64,000 nucleotides of DNA from Bacillus sp. ISL-37 (GCF_018613315.1 NZ_JAGGQL010000014.1:25297-89296); one strand, 5' to 3'; counted from the first letter of the stretch, positions 36,187 to 45,640 are shown. The notes: generated by a model from the letters alone, not told the origin. Numbers and translations are program-made.

Positions 36187-36735
36187 TTGGATCAAAAAAT
36201 CTTGCCCGCATCTTCGAACATGAAAGAGTTTGAGCAGTTTCTTGAAAGCCCTTTTGAAATCGGAGTCATGCTGGAAGTGCATATCGCTCAATTGAAAAAT
36301 ATCAATGCGATGGCCAAACAGTATGGCAAAAAAATGATTTATCATGTTGATATGATCCAGGGGCTGAAAAGTGATGATTATTCGACCGAATATCTTTGCC
36401 AAGAGTACAAGCCATACGGCCTGATTTCAACGAAGGCGAGTGTCATTTTAAAAGCCAAGCAAAAAGGCGTGCTGGCTGTGCAAAGGGTATTCCTTATAGA
36501 CTCCCATGCACTCGAAAAAAGCTATAAACTCATTGAAAAAACTCGCCCTGATTATATTGAAGTTTTACCGGGGGCGATGCCCTGGATGATCAAGGAAGTC
36601 AAGGAACGAGTGAACATCCCGATTTTCGCAGGCGGCCTGATTAGAACCTCTGAAGAAGTTAAAAATGCACTGGATGCTGGTGCTTCTGCCATCACCACTT
36701 CTAAAAGGGACTTGTGGGAAATTATTGAAATATAA
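36187..36735 (+). CDS. glpP: Glycerol uptake operon antiterminator GlpP
   Basis: 182 residues from the TTG at 36187, which has AAGGA about ten bases upstream. The open frame reaches back to a TTG at 36169, but that codon precedes the ribosome site. Conserved GlpP blocks: ILPASSNMKEFEQFLESP, YHVDMIQGLKSDDYSTEYLC, YGLISTKASVILKAKQKG, AVQRVFLIDS and DYIEVLPGAMP. With glycerol-3-phosphate bound, GlpP contacts leader RNA and prevents termination. The downstream glpT and glpD both have leader terminators of the expected type. Confidence 0.92.
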   Translation: MDQKILPASSNMKEFEQFLESPFEIGVMLEVHIAQLKNINAMAKQYGKKMIYHVDMIQGLKSDDYSTEYLCQEYKPYGLISTKASVILKAKQKGVLAVQRVFLIDSHALEKSYKLIEKTRPDYIEVLPGAMPWMIKEVKERVNIPIFAGGLIRTSEEVKNALDAGASAITTSKRDLWEIIEI

Positions 36736-36743
36736 CTTTTTCA

Positions 36744-36772
36744 TTGACATCGCTTTCATCTCAAGATAGTAT
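36744..36772 (+). promoter_or_regulatory. Sigma-A promoter of glpT
   Basis: TTGACA, 17-base spacer, TAGTAT, immediately after the glpP stop. Confidence 0.85.
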
Positions 36773-36806
36773 AGGTTTACAAGTTAACTATGGTGGAGAT
36801 ATGGAG

Positions 36807-36863
36807 ACCCATGCTTTATGCCCTCTTTTTTGAAAAGAGGCGCTATTTAGCATGGGTTTTTTC
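36807..36863 (+). terminator. GlpP-responsive leader terminator of glpT
   Basis: ACCCATGCT (36807-36815) pairs with AGCATGGGT (36849-36857), enclosing an inner CCTCTTTT/AAAAGAGG stem, then TTTTTTCG. It lies between promoter and start codon with GGAGATATGGAGA just upstream, like the GGAGA-containing glpD leader. It should terminate transcription unless GlpP-G3P is bound. Confidence 0.8.
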
Positions 36864-36909
36864 GTGCTTTCTGCTAATACTAACAAATAATTTTAAGGAG
36901 GACTTATAC

Positions 36910-38271
36910 ATGCTTAACTTATTCAAACCAGCTCCCCATGTGGAGAGACTGTCTGAAGAAAGAACCGAAGCCGAGTATAAGAAGTTAAGGTTCCAGGTTT
37001 TCATGGGAATCTTCATCGGTTACGCAGCGTACTATCTGTTGCGTAAAAACTTCTCGATCGCCATGCCTTATCTTGTTGAAGAGGGCTTTTCAAAAGGTGA
37101 ATTGGGACTAGCTTTATCCGCGATTTCCATTTCATACGGAATCAGTAAATTTGTCATGGGGACGGTCTCGGACCGGAGTAACGCCAGGTGGTTCATGACC
37201 GCAGGACTTGTCCTTTCTGCCATTGTCAGCTTATTGATGGGCTTCATACCATTTTTCACATCTTCCGTTGCTATTATGTTTATCATGCTATTTATCAATG
37301 GATGGGTTCAAGGTATGGGATGGCCGCCTGCTGGCCGAGTATTGACTCACTGGTTCAGTGTTAGTGAGCGTGGCAGTAAAACAGCCATCTGGAACGTTGC
37401 CCACAATGTCGGCGGCGGTGTGATGGCGCCATTAGCAGTTGCTGGAGCAGCGATTTTCGCTGGTGTTTTAGGATCGTCTTATGCCGGATATGAGGGAGTC
37501 TTCATCCTCCCAGCCATCGTCGCACTAGCTGTTGCTCTAGTAGCGTTCATGCTCATCCGTGATACTCCACAATCTATGGGGCTTCCGCCTATCGAAGAGT
37601 ATCGTGATGACTATCCTACTAAAAAGAAGCAGTTGTTTTAAACCGAACTGACTACGAAAGAAATTCTTTTCAAATATGTACTGAACAACAAATGGATTTG
37701 GATTATCGCAATTGCCAACGTTTTCGTTTACTTTGTACGTTATGGAGTATTGGACTGGGCTCCGACTTACTTGAGTGAAGAAAAAGGCTTTTCAATGAAC
37801 GAATCCAGTGTCGCTTACTTCCTGTATGAGTGGGCAGGTATCCCTGGTACATTGCTGGCTGGATACCTATCAGATAAACTGTTCAAGGGTCGTCGTGGAC
37901 CTGCTGGATTCGTGTTCATGCTAGGTGTATTGGTTGCCGTCCTTGTCTACTGGCTCAACCCACCTGGAAATACGGTTGTCGATATGATTGCCCTGATCGC
38001 AATCGGCTTCTTGATCTACGGACCTGTTATGCTGATTGGTCTGCAAGCTCTTGATTATGTACCTAAAAAAGCTGCCGGAACAGCTGCTGGTTTAACTGGA
38101 TTATTCGGTTACCTTGGCGGATCTGTTGCAGCCAACGCTTTGATGGGTTACCTGGTTGATTTCGCTGGCTGGGACGCTGGTTTCATGCTGCTGACTATTT
38201 CTTGTGCGCTTGCGACAATATTGTTCGCTGTGACATGGAATGTACGTGGCCAGGAAGTTGTTAAACATTAA
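36910..38271 (+). pseudogene. glpT: Glycerol-3-phosphate transporter GlpT interrupted by an in-frame TAA
   Basis: Start ATG at 36910 with AAGGAGGA upstream; the frame extending back to 36790 is leader RNA. MFS organophosphate:phosphate antiporter: [40 protein letters not shown] and [14 protein letters not shown] are conserved. The frame reads to a TAA at 37639-37641 after KKKQLF, then continues in the same frame with [20 protein letters not shown] through TM7-12 to 38271. Nothing is inserted or deleted: one GAA-to-TAA type change in the central cytosolic loop explains it. The result is a 243-residue truncation, predicted non-functional. A sequencing error or readthrough cannot be excluded. 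GlpT loss typically confers fosfomycin resistance. Confidence 0.88.
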
Positions 38272-38359
38272 GATCCCTTTGTAAAAAATCCGACACATGA
38301 AAATTTCAGGTGTCTGTGATATAATGATTACAAGTTAATAAATCGGGTAGGAGAAACGG

Positions 38360-38420
38360 AGAGACCACGATAACATTACGGCTTTTGGGCGATAATGTTG
38401 TTTGTGGTCTCTCTTTTTTT
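38360..38420 (+). terminator. GlpP-responsive leader terminator of glpD
   Basis: AGAGACCAC...AACATTA pairs with TAATGTTG...GTGGTCTCT, followed by a run of T (38413-38420). It is preceded by GGAGAAACGGAGAG and by a TATAAT at 38320-38325. Position and layout match the known B. subtilis glpD leader controlled by GlpP. Confidence 0.88.
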
Positions 38421-38442
38421 CATTATCAAGGAGGCGTATCGT

Positions 38443-40098
38443 ATGAGATTCACAAATCTCGATCGTAATAATATAGTATCGAAACTGAAAAACGAGGCAT
38501 TTGATATCCTTGTGATTGGCGGCGGAATTACCGGTGCCGGGATCGCTGTTGATGCTGCAACAAGAGGAATGAATATTGCCCTATTGGAGATGCAGGATTT
38601 TGCAGCAGGTACTTCAAGCCGTTCCACAAAGCTCGTGCACGGCGGCCTGCGTTATTTGAAACAATTCGAAGTGAAAATGGTTGCTGAAGTCGGCAAGGAA
38701 CGTGCGATTGTGTATGAAAATGGTCCGCATGTCACGACACCAGAATGGATGCTCCTCCCTTTCCATAAAGGCGGAACATTCGGCAGCTTCAGTACGTCCA
38801 TCGGCCTGAGGGTGTATGACTTTTTAGCAGGCGTCAAAAGGTCAGAGCGCAGGAAAATGTTCAGTGCTGCTGAAACATTGGCAAAGGAACCGCTCGTGAA
38901 AAAAGAAGGATTGAAGGGCGGCGGACATTATGTTGAATACCGTACCGATGATGCCCGCCTGACCATCGAGGTCATGAAGCAGGCTGTTGCCAAAGGCGCA
39001 ACTGCATTGAACTATTCTAAAGTTAAAAACCTTGTATATACGAATGGAATCGTGTCTGGAGTAGTTGTCGAGGATCTTTTAACAGGCGAGGAATACGAAG
39101 TCCATGCCAAAAAAGTTGTCAATGCAACCGGTCCATGGGTTGATGGCATCCGTGAAATGGATGATTCGAAAAAAGGAAAAACCCTCAAGCTTTCAAAAGG
39201 CATCCATATCGTCATTGATCAATCACGTTTCCCGCTCAAGCAAGCGATTTATTTTGACACGCCTGACGGACGAATGGTATTCGCTATTCCACGCGAAGGC
39301 AAAACATATGTCGGCACGACAGATACTTTTTACAATGAAGACCCAATCAACCCAGGGATGACGGAAGAAGACAGAAGCTATCTTCTAAAAGCGATTCAAT
39401 ATATGTTCCCGGATGTGAAAGTGACCGAAAAAGATGTAGAATCCAGCTGGGCAGGCATTAGGCCGCTGATCCACGAGGATGGCAAGGCACCTTCTGAAAT
39501 CTCCAGGAAAGATGAAATCTGGGAATCAGATTCAAAGCTGATCACCATCGCCGGCGGAAAGTTGACTGGCTACCGAAAGATGGCGGAAACGATCGTGGAT
39601 CTGCTTGCTAAAAAATTCGCTCAAGAAGATGGACGCAGCTTCCCTGCATGCCAGACGAAGAATCTGCCAATTTCAGGCGGAGATGTCGGCGGTTCTGCAA
39701 AGCTTGACTCTTTTGTTGAAAAACAGCTTGAAGAAGGCATGAGAGCCGGCTTCACAAAAGAAGAAGCCCAACGACTTGCCTACCAGTATGGATCGAACAC
39801 TCCGATTGTGTTCCAGCTTGCATCAGAACACAAAAAGAAAGCAGATCAATATGGGCTGCCATTGGAATTGTTCGCGAAGCTGATTTATGGCATCCAATAT
39901 GAAGCGGCAGCAACACCAATCGACTTCTTTAACAGACGTACAGGAGCGATTTTATTTGATATCCACCTTGTGCATAACTTCAAGGAAAATGTTATTAACT
40001 TCATGCGTGACCAATTCAGCTGGAGCGAGCAGCAAACCGAAGCCTTAACTTTGGAGCTTGAAGGAGCTTTAAATGAAGCTGTCATCCCTGTAAAATAA
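38443..40098 (+). CDS. glpD: Aerobic glycerol-3-phosphate dehydrogenase
   Basis: 551 residues from the ATG at 38443 (AAGGAGG nine bases upstream; the frame upstream is leader). FAD-binding [22 protein letters not shown] at ~20-41, substrate and FAD contacts [22 protein letters not shown] and [14 protein letters not shown]. It oxidises glycerol-3-phosphate to dihydroxyacetone phosphate at the membrane, passing electrons to quinone. The cluster lacks glpF and glpK. With glpT broken, G3P must come from glycerol kinase elsewhere or lipid turnover. Confidence 0.95.
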   Translation: MRFTNLDRNNIVSKLKNEAFDILVIGGGITGAGIAVDAATRGMNIALLEMQDFAAGTSSRSTKLVHGGLRYLKQFEVKMVAEVGKERAIVYENGPHVTTPEWMLLPFHKGGTFGSFSTSIGLRVYDFLAGVKRSERRKMFSAAETLAKEPLVKKEGLKGGGHYVEYRTDDARLTIEVMKQAVAKGATALNYSKVKNLVYTNGIVSGVVVEDLLTGEEYEVHAKKVVNATGPWVDGIREMDDSKKGKTLKLSKGIHIVIDQSRFPLKQAIYFDTPDGRMVFAIPREGKTYVGTTDTFYNEDPINPGMTEEDRSYLLKAIQYMFPDVKVTEKDVESSWAGIRPLIHEDGKAPSEISRKDEIWESDSKLITIAGGKLTGYRKMAETIVDLLAKKFAQEDGRSFPACQTKNLPISGGDVGGSAKLDSFVEKQLEEGMRAGFTKEEAQRLAYQYGSNTPIVFQLASEHKKKADQYGLPLELFAKLIYGIQYEAAATPIDFFNRRTGAILFDIHLVHNFKENVINFMRDQFSWSEQQTEALTLELEGALNEAVIPVK

Positions 40099-40102
40099 AG
40101 TG

Positions 40103-40139
40103 AATCCCCCTGATCTTTCTGTCATCAGGGGGATTTTTT
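40103..40139 (+). terminator. glpD terminator
   Basis: Perfect 12-bp stem AATCCCCCTGAT (40103-40114) with 40124-40135 and a T-run. Confidence 0.92.
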
Positions 40140-40585
40140 CATCCATAACTCTTTTGGTGCTCTTTTTTCATCTCAAGATACTCTTTATCGGTTCTGGCCT
40201 GCTTCCACTTTTCCATAAATATGGCGGCAGATTCGGCTTTTACCGGATCATTCTGACGGGCTTTTACGTTGCCATCCTCGTCATATTTCCGTCCGCCCTT
40301 ATAATTTGTATAGCGGCGGGCCCGAGTATAACCCATCTGTAAAAACTTCCTCGCCATATCCATGCCGACAAAATCATTCTTCTCTTTATAATCAAGAAAC
40401 ATTTTATAGATTTGTTCTGAGGATTCCGTGGCGATTTCCGGCGTCTTGAACCTCCAGTGAGGCAGGATCTCACTTTTATAGGGTTCCCCAAGCAAAACAC
40501 CCTGTTCTCCCCTGCCCACACGGTACAGTTCAGGCTGCTCACGAAAATCAATATTGTCAAAATCAAGATCATAGTTGAAAGGCAT
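40139..40585 (-). CDS. DUF4385-type conserved protein
   Basis: 148 residues, cytosolic, with the block MARKFLQMGYTRARRYTNYKGGRKYD and N-terminal FDNIDFREQPELYRVGRGEQGVLL that characterise the DUF4385 family. C-terminal half rich in Lys/Glu. Function unknown; the basic aromatic block may bind nucleic acid. AAGGAATGGTAAG precedes the ATG. Convergent with glpD. Confidence 0.8.
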   Translation of the reverse strand: MPFNYDLDFDNIDFREQPELYRVGRGEQGVLLGEPYKSEILPHWRFKTPEIATESSEQIYKMFLDYKEKNDFVGMDMARKFLQMGYTRARRYTNYKGGRKYDEDGNVKARQNDPVKAESAAIFMEKWKQARTDKEYLEMKKEHQKSYG

Positions 40586-40697
40586 CTTACCATTCCTTTT
40601 TATGAGTGTTTACCCTTTCATATGTCTGAATAACAAGCACCGATATGTACTGGATGAATAAATTATAGGCATACGTACAATGAGTGGGGGTAAAAGA

Positions 40698-41189
40698 ATG
40701 GTTAAGTATCAACCTTTTAGTGGAACGGTGACGATGATAAACGACTTTGCCATCACGCCATCCGGCGAAAATGAAGGCTGCTATAAATTAATGTCCGTCA
40801 TTGATGGAAGTGGAAGGCAAGTCAATTTTGTGGTGGAACCGAAGACTTACTTTGTGGATCAGGCGATGGTGGGAGTTGGCGACAGGGTGACGGGCTACCA
40901 TGACGCAGACGCACCTGTCCCACTGATTTATCCCCCACAATACCGGGCTCTTGTCATGGCAAAAGAAACGCGGAACCAAAATGTGAAAGTTGATTTCTTC
41001 AACAGCCAGCTCGTCAGCAGTGATGGCATGCTGAAGCTTAACCTTTCACCTGGGACACAGCTTTTATTGGAAAATGGCCAGAGGTTTACAAAGAATCCTG
41101 CTAACAGGAATCTGATTGTTGTCTACGGTCCATCTACCTTCAGCATTCCAGCGCAAACAACGCCGTACAGGATTATTGTATTATGCTGA
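40698..41189 (+). CDS. Conserved hypothetical protein, beta-rich
   Basis: 163 residues from the ATG at 40698 (GGGGG seven to eight bases upstream; an ATG at 40680 precedes the site). The sequence is beta-rich with no helix-forming stretches: FSGTVTMINDF, GCYKLMSVIDGSGRQVNFVV, GVGDRVTGYHDADAPVPLIYPPQYRALVM and NRNLIVVYGPSTFSIPAQTTPY. No signal peptide. It resembles a conserved Bacillaceae/Clostridia protein of unknown role. Single cysteines near the middle and at the last residue. Function not assigned. Confidence 0.75.
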   Translation: MVKYQPFSGTVTMINDFAITPSGENEGCYKLMSVIDGSGRQVNFVVEPKTYFVDQAMVGVGDRVTGYHDADAPVPLIYPPQYRALVMAKETRNQNVKVDFFNSQLVSSDGMLKLNLSPGTQLLLENGQRFTKNPANRNLIVVYGPSTFSIPAQTTPYRIIVLC

Positions 41190-41266
41190 AAAAGAGGCAG
41201 CCACGACTGCCTCTTTTTAGTGTTAGCAAGGGTACAACCCCAATTAATCAAACGTTTGATTAAATA

Positions 41267-42760
41267 CTAGAATAAAGGATTCTCCTTCACATTCTGCCAA
41301 ATTCCAGATTGCTCAAGCTCCCCAGCCAGTTGGAAAAGCAAATCCTCCCTTCCTCTCGCTGCCATGACCTGTACACCTACAGGCAGACCATCTTTTGTCT
41401 GGTGCAGCGGCAAAGACATCGCAGGCTGCCCTGTAAGGTTGGCCAGCTGTGTGAATGGAGTGCGTGCCAAATTCTTTTGGGCAATCTGGTCCACGATTCC
41501 CGCCCTCTTTAAAGCTCCGCCAAGCCCTAACTTCCCTACTGTGCTGATAAGGAATTTTTCAGATGAAGACGGTTCTAGTTCGCCAATTTTTGCTGGAGGA
41601 TGAGCCGTTGTTGGCGTAATGTAAAAATCATAGGTTTCATGGAATGTTTCCATTTGCAGGGCGGCTCTATCCCACTCTCTCAGGCTCAGAACAAACTCTT
41701 CTGCTGTTGTCGCTTTGCCTAGCAAGCCCAACAGCCATGTAGTTGGTTCCACATCCGAAGCTGTCGCTTTCCGACCAAGCAACTCCTCAAGCGATGCTAG
41801 CTGTGCCGCTGTTTCTCCAAAATACATTGTCAAATAACTTTTCGCTATTTTATTCCCTTCCACTGGTGCCTCGACTTCATCCACGTGGTGTCCCATCGAT
41901 TCTAGTAGCCTTACTGTCTTCAATACGCCTTCACTGCAATCCTTGTCAACATCCATTCCAATTGGTGATTTTATCGAAAAAGCAATCCTTAATTTTTTAC
42001 CAAGCGGCGTGCCGGAGGTTTCGAGATAACTTCCTGAAAAAGGCGGAACTGAAAACGCGCCTGCTTTTTCATAGCCATGAAGCTCATCTAGCATAGCTGC
42101 ACTATCCCTGACCGAACGTGTCAATACATGTTCAGCCGAGGCCCCCTGCCATGCCCGGCCGTAATTTGGCCCGACCGGCGTCCGGCCCCTGGTCGGCTTC
42201 AATCCAAACAATCCGCAGTAGGCCGCAGGAATCCTGATCGACCCTCCGCCATCATTAGCGCCGGCAATTGGGACGATTCCGGAGGCTACAGCTGCCGCCG
42301 ATCCTCCGCTTGATCCACCAGGAGTGCGATCTAGATTCCACGGATTCCGTGTTGGACCATAGTGAGCGGGTTCAGTCACGGCAACTAACGCGAATTCAGG
42401 CACATTCGTCTGGCCAAGGAAAACCACCCCCGCCTTACGCAGTCTTCTTGTATACTCAGAATCTGTTTTCGCCTGGTATTTCAAAAATGCCTTGGATCCT
42501 GCCGTGATCGGTTCCCCTTCAATCTCCTGCGAAATATCCTTGAGAAACATCGGGACTCCCGCAAATCGGCCTGTCAGCTGCTGGCCTGCTGTTTTCCTTG
42601 CCTGATCGTACATCTTGTTGATGACTGCATTCATTTTCGGATTCAATGAATCTGTTAACTGGATTGCTTCCTCAACAAGTTCTAGAGGCTGAACCTCTTT
42701 TCTTCTGACCAACTCCGCCAGGCCAAGACCATCATAGTTTTTATAATTGAAACCCTCCAT
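41267..42760 (-). CDS. Amidase-signature hydrolase, 6-aminohexanoate-cyclic-dimer hydrolase (NylA)-like
   Basis: About 497 residues. The Ser-cisSer-Lys triad is visible: K in PMFLKDIS (~74), the [14 protein letters not shown] loop and the nucleophile in [25 protein letters not shown]-terminal [32 protein letters not shown] closely follows the NylA-type pattern. It hydrolyses amide bonds in the cytosol; the natural substrate is unknown. The frame starts at 42772 (GTG); the ATG at 42760 with GGTG six bases upstream is preferred, weakly. Confidence 0.87.
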   Translation of the reverse strand: MEGFNYKNYDGLGLAELVRRKEVQPLELVEEAIQLTDSLNPKMNAVINKMYDQARKTAGQQLTGRFAGVPMFLKDISQEIEGEPITAGSKAFLKYQAKTDSEYTRRLRKAGVVFLGQTNVPEFALVAVTEPAHYGPTRNPWNLDRTPGGSSGGSAAAVASGIVPIAGANDGGGSIRIPAAYCGLFGLKPTRGRTPVGPNYGRAWQGASAEHVLTRSVRDSAAMLDELHGYEKAGAFSVPPFSGSYLETSGTPLGKKLRIAFSIKSPIGMDVDKDCSEGVLKTVRLLESMGHHVDEVEAPVEGNKIAKSYLTMYFGETAAQLASLEELLGRKATASDVEPTTWLLGLLGKATTAEEFVLSLREWDRAALQMETFHETYDFYITPTTAHPPAKIGELEPSSSEKFLISTVGKLGLGGALKRAGIVDQIAQKNLARTPFTQLANLTGQPAMSLPLHQTKDGLPVGVQVMAARGREDLLFQLAGELEQSGIWQNVKENPLF

Positions 42761-42843
42761 CCCTTTCACCACCGTCTATGTTTTTAAATCTACTTTCTCT
42801 AAAAATATTAAAATCCCTCTTTTGTTATGCTTCATTCATTGGT

Positions 42844-43160
42844 GACCTGTTTTTCTGCGATTTGAATTTTCCGGGTGCCAATACATCCTATTGATGACCT
42901 ATTTTTCTGCAATCTGGATTTTTCGGGCGCCAATACGCTCTTTTGGGGACCTGTTTTTCCGCAATCTGGATTTTCCGGGCGCCAATACGCTCTTTTGGGG
43001 ACCTGTTTTTCCGCAATCTGGATTTTTCGGGCGTCAATAAATCCTATTGATGACCTGTTTTTCCGCAATCTGGATTTTTCGGGCGCCAATACATCCTATT
43101 GATGACCTGCTTTTCCGCGATTTGAATTCTCCGGGCGCAAATACACCCTATTGGTGATCT
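42844..43160. repeat. Tandem array C, 52-bp unit, six copies plus a partial
   Basis: GACCTG (or variant) begins at 42844, 42896, 42948, 43000, 43052, 43104 and 43156, each 52 bases apart. The unit reads GACCTGTTTTTCCGCAATCT, then GGATTTTTCGGGCGCCAATA and CGCTCTTTTGGG or CATCCTATTGAT. The two end-variants alternate in blocks. It is located between the terminator of the AhpD-like gene and the 5' end of the amidase gene. Frames across it are frame-rotated repeats, not genes. Confidence 0.95.
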
Positions 43161-43187
43161 TTATTAGAATGTATGACTCAGATAAAT

Positions 43188-43220
43188 AAAAAATCCTGTT
43201 CCTATGTTTGGAACAGGATT
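43188..43220 (-). terminator. AhpD-like gene terminator
   Basis: Perfect 11-bp stem AATCCTGTTCC/GGAACAGGATT followed on the minus strand by TTTTTATTT. Confidence 0.9.
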
Positions 43221-43228
43221 TTCTGATT

Positions 43229-43825
43229 CTATGAAAATTCGATAACCGGCTTCTTTAACGCACTCAAAATTAATCCGTGTAACAGCGCTGGCGGAAAAAG
43301 TATTGGAAAGCTGAGAATCATCGAAAGCTCATAAAATACATTTGTTTTTCCGCTTGGCTTTCCTTTCAGGCGCGTCCTCAGTCCACTCAAAGGAATGCCG
43401 AAAACATTTCCGATCATGATCATCCGGATAGCAGCTAATATACCCCATGCCTTCTCTTGGCCATAGACATCAACAACCCTCTTCCAGGATTCTTCTGTAG
43501 GATTTCCCCTCGTATCAGCATAGTGCTGTGCAAACAGGATCGCCTGCATCTCGTCTTTGGGAATGTTCTTGGTCGTGCCTGATAACAGCATTTGTATTTC
43601 CTCATTGCTCATCCCTTGCTCCAAGGCAATCTTTGTATGGGCATAGGAACAAACCTCGCAACCATTCACCTCAGTTACTGCCAGCATGATTCGTTCAATG
43701 AATTGAGAGGACATTACCTTATTCCTCTTTGCACGCAACAAAAATCTTGCCGTCCGCAACCCTTCGTATAGTGTAAGATACCCTTCTGTCACACTATAAA
43801 TTTTCTTATATAAAACTTGGCTCAT
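43229..43825 (-). CDS. Carboxymuconolactone decarboxylase/AhpD-like protein
   Basis: 198 residues. The AhpD-type redox motif E-V-N-G-C-E-V-C-S-Y-A-H (~52-63) has the two active-site cysteines and histidine, with GNPTEESWKRVVDVYG following. A hydrophobic C-terminal part (LSMILSFPILFPPALLHGLIL) may associate with the membrane, unlike classical AhpD. A peroxide-defence or thiol-transfer role is inferred. AAGGGGAAGATTTA precedes the ATG. Monocistronic. Confidence 0.85.
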   Translation of the reverse strand: MSQVLYKKIYSVTEGYLTLYEGLRTARFLLRAKRNKVMSSQFIERIMLAVTEVNGCEVCSYAHTKIALEQGMSNEEIQMLLSGTTKNIPKDEMQAILFAQHYADTRGNPTEESWKRVVDVYGQEKAWGILAAIRMIMIGNVFGIPLSGLRTRLKGKPSGKTNVFYELSMILSFPILFPPALLHGLILSALKKPVIEFS

Positions 43826-43909
43826 TAAATCTTCCCCTTATATACCCCTATCACTATTATATTACAGGCATTTTCCGGGATATTCCAATAAAATTCATTG
43901 GATAAAATT

Positions 43910-44746
43910 TTAATAGTGATACCTTTTAAGAACATTTCTTAAATTTCCCTTATGCTTATCAAAGTCGAATTGGGAATTATTCAGGATGTAAGCATTCATA
44001 GTTAGGTGATCCAGAATACTATACTCTAGTTCCCGCCTTGCTTTTAGGACATCAATTGTGCCCTCCAGCCCGCTTATTTTATTTGAGAGCCCATATCCTT
44101 GAGACGTATAATAATGGACAAAACCATTAAGCCAGTCTTCAGGCCGTTCGGTTACTGCCTTGCGGAAGGATTTATCCAAGTCTTCCTGACCCACATAGAC
44201 TAGCAAAGGGTTAAGAGCTGCTGCTGCCTGTGCAAGCTTTTTTACATAATCAATGGTTATTTCATCTGAACACCCATACTTGACCATGCCGACAGTCACA
44301 GGATTTTGAATAAAACAGCACTCGAAAATATAGACTTTTTCATCCACGGCCGCTTGTTTTGCAAATTCTTCCCAGCTCTCCGCAATATTCTCTTCCAGTG
44401 GAAGTTCATATACATCTTTTTTAGAAATAGCTGCAAACAATTCGTCTGGAAAACCACTACCTAATTCATTTTTGATCTTCATATATGGGAGCAGACGACG
44501 CCCCCTCTTTACGGTTACCCAATCCTGAAAAATCTCGCTGAGACTGCCGCTCTCTATAAGAAGATCTTCAAATTCTTCTTCTGTAAAATAAGCAACACCC
44601 TCATAATCTGCTGGATGATCTAAGTTACCTTCCATGTAAAGCTCTGCATTCACACCATTCTCTATGAGGATGTCATGGGTCAATCTCGCGGTTGTCGATT
44701 TTCCTGAGCCTGGAAGGCCCTCAACTAAAATCAATTTCGATTTCAT
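43910..44746 (-). CDS. P-loop kinase-like protein of unknown substrate
   Basis: 278 residues from the ATG at 44746 (AGGAG about eight bases upstream; a frame to 44776 overlaps that site). KLILVEGLPGSGKSTTARL (4-22) contains Walker A as in nucleoside/AAA-type kinases. A middle segment YIFECCFIQNPVTVGMVKYG and LVYVGQEDLDKSFRKAVTERP may form the lid and base-binding region. The family matches predicted Bacillus ATP/GTP-binding proteins without assigned substrate. Confidence 0.75.
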   Translation of the reverse strand: MKSKLILVEGLPGSGKSTTARLTHDILIENGVNAELYMEGNLDHPADYEGVAYFTEEEFEDLLIESGSLSEIFQDWVTVKRGRRLLPYMKIKNELGSGFPDELFAAISKKDVYELPLEENIAESWEEFAKQAAVDEKVYIFECCFIQNPVTVGMVKYGCSDEITIDYVKKLAQAAAALNPLLVYVGQEDLDKSFRKAVTERPEDWLNGFVHYYTSQGYGLSNKISGLEGTIDVLKARRELEYSILDHLTMNAYILNNSQFDFDKHKGNLRNVLKRYHY

Positions 44747-44815
44747 TTTATGCACTCCTACAATTCTCTTCCTCACGATAATTCTCCAGTCACGGGTATA
44801 AATCCTTTTTGCCGC

Positions 44816-44850
44816 AAAAAAATAGAGCCTAATCAGATCGATTAAGCTCT
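44816..44850 (-). terminator. DUF305 gene terminator
   Basis: Minus-strand AGAGCTTAATC/GATTAGGCTCT stem (with wobble) and ATTTTTTTG tail. Confidence 0.88.
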
Positions 44851-44859
44851 CATTGGATA

Positions 44860-45318
44860 TTATTTTTCTTTCTCTTCAAGGTCCTTAATCAAAGTCTTCA
44901 TTTCGCTAATCTCTTTACGTTGTGCCTCAATAATTTCGTCTGCGAGTTTTTTCACTCGGGGGTCCTCGATTTCGGCACGTTCACTTGTCAGGATGGCGAT
45001 TGAGTGGTGCGGAATCATCGCTTTCATCCAAGATGTATCATCAACGGTTGTCTGGCTGCGGACCAGGAACAGGGAAACCGCAATCAATAAAGCACTGCCG
45101 GCGAATATTCCGATGTTTACTTTCTTGTTTGTATACATTTTCAGCATGAATGAGAGCATAACAATCGCCATCACACCGCCCATGATCAGGGCCATGTAAA
45201 GTCTTGTTTCACTGAAGAATACATGATCAATGCTATAGGCATTTAAATACATCAGAATGAACATGATGATGGTGGATGTCAGCACCATCAGGCCAAATCT
45301 GCCATAATTATTCTTCAT
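44860..45318 (-). CDS. DUF305-family membrane-anchored protein
   Basis: 152 residues. Three to four N-terminal hydrophobic helices (~8-92) precede an extracytosolic DUF305 segment: MIPHHSIAILTSERAEIEDPRVKKLADEII with the HH and R-x-D-R-V pattern of the family. In other bacteria such proteins are linked to copper stress; the MxxHH motif could bind metal. The function here is an inference. AAAGGAGGGAAAAGG precedes the ATG. Confidence 0.82.
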   Translation of the reverse strand: MKNNYGRFGLMVLTSTIIMFILMYLNAYSIDHVFFSETRLYMALIMGGVMAIVMLSFMLKMYTNKKVNIGIFAGSALLIAVSLFLVRSQTTVDDTSWMKAMIPHHSIAILTSERAEIEDPRVKKLADEIIEAQRKEISEMKTLIKDLEEKEK

Positions 45319-45640
45319 CCTTTTCCCTCCTTTTTACCTGGTTTAATGGTGTTATTATTTGAATACCCTGCTGGCTAATAAATATTCGCCCCATTTGCTG
45401 GTTTGCCATTTGTTAAAGGGGGTAAATACGGTTTGGTGTTGAAAGGTATATTTTTACTAAGTTACCTGATTTTTTAACATATTCTTATTAATCGAATAAT
45501 TTTTAATACACTTTCTTTTAAGCTTAATAATGCCCCAAATACTTTACACACCAACGTTTTACACATTGTCTTCCTAATATTGTTTTTGACAATTCACACT
45601 TCGAAAAGTATTCTAGAATAGAAAATAGGGAGGGGTAATC
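45319..45640. other. Divergent spacer
   Basis: AT-rich. It contains the promoter of the POT gene at its right end; otherwise no gene, repeat or RNA structure was recognised. Confidence 0.5.
45586..45614 (+). promoter_or_regulatory. Sigma-A promoter of the POT transporter gene
   Basis: TTGACA (45586-45591), 17 bases, TATTCT (45609-45614), 26 bases before the ATG at 45641. Confidence 0.75.

Noticed and set aside
36790..36909. N-terminal extension of GlpT by 40 codons
   Set aside because: It runs through the GlpP-type leader terminator; the ATG at 36910 has the AAGGAGGA site and matches family N-termini.
37750..38271. C-terminal half of GlpT as a separate gene
   Set aside because: No ribosome site at 37750, and the sequence upstream to the TAA is conserved GlpT in the same frame, so it is the tail of a broken gene.
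42832..43102. 85-codon minus and 75-codon plus frames across array C
   Set aside because: Both strands are open only because the repeat unit lacks stops; the peptides are frame-rotated repeats.
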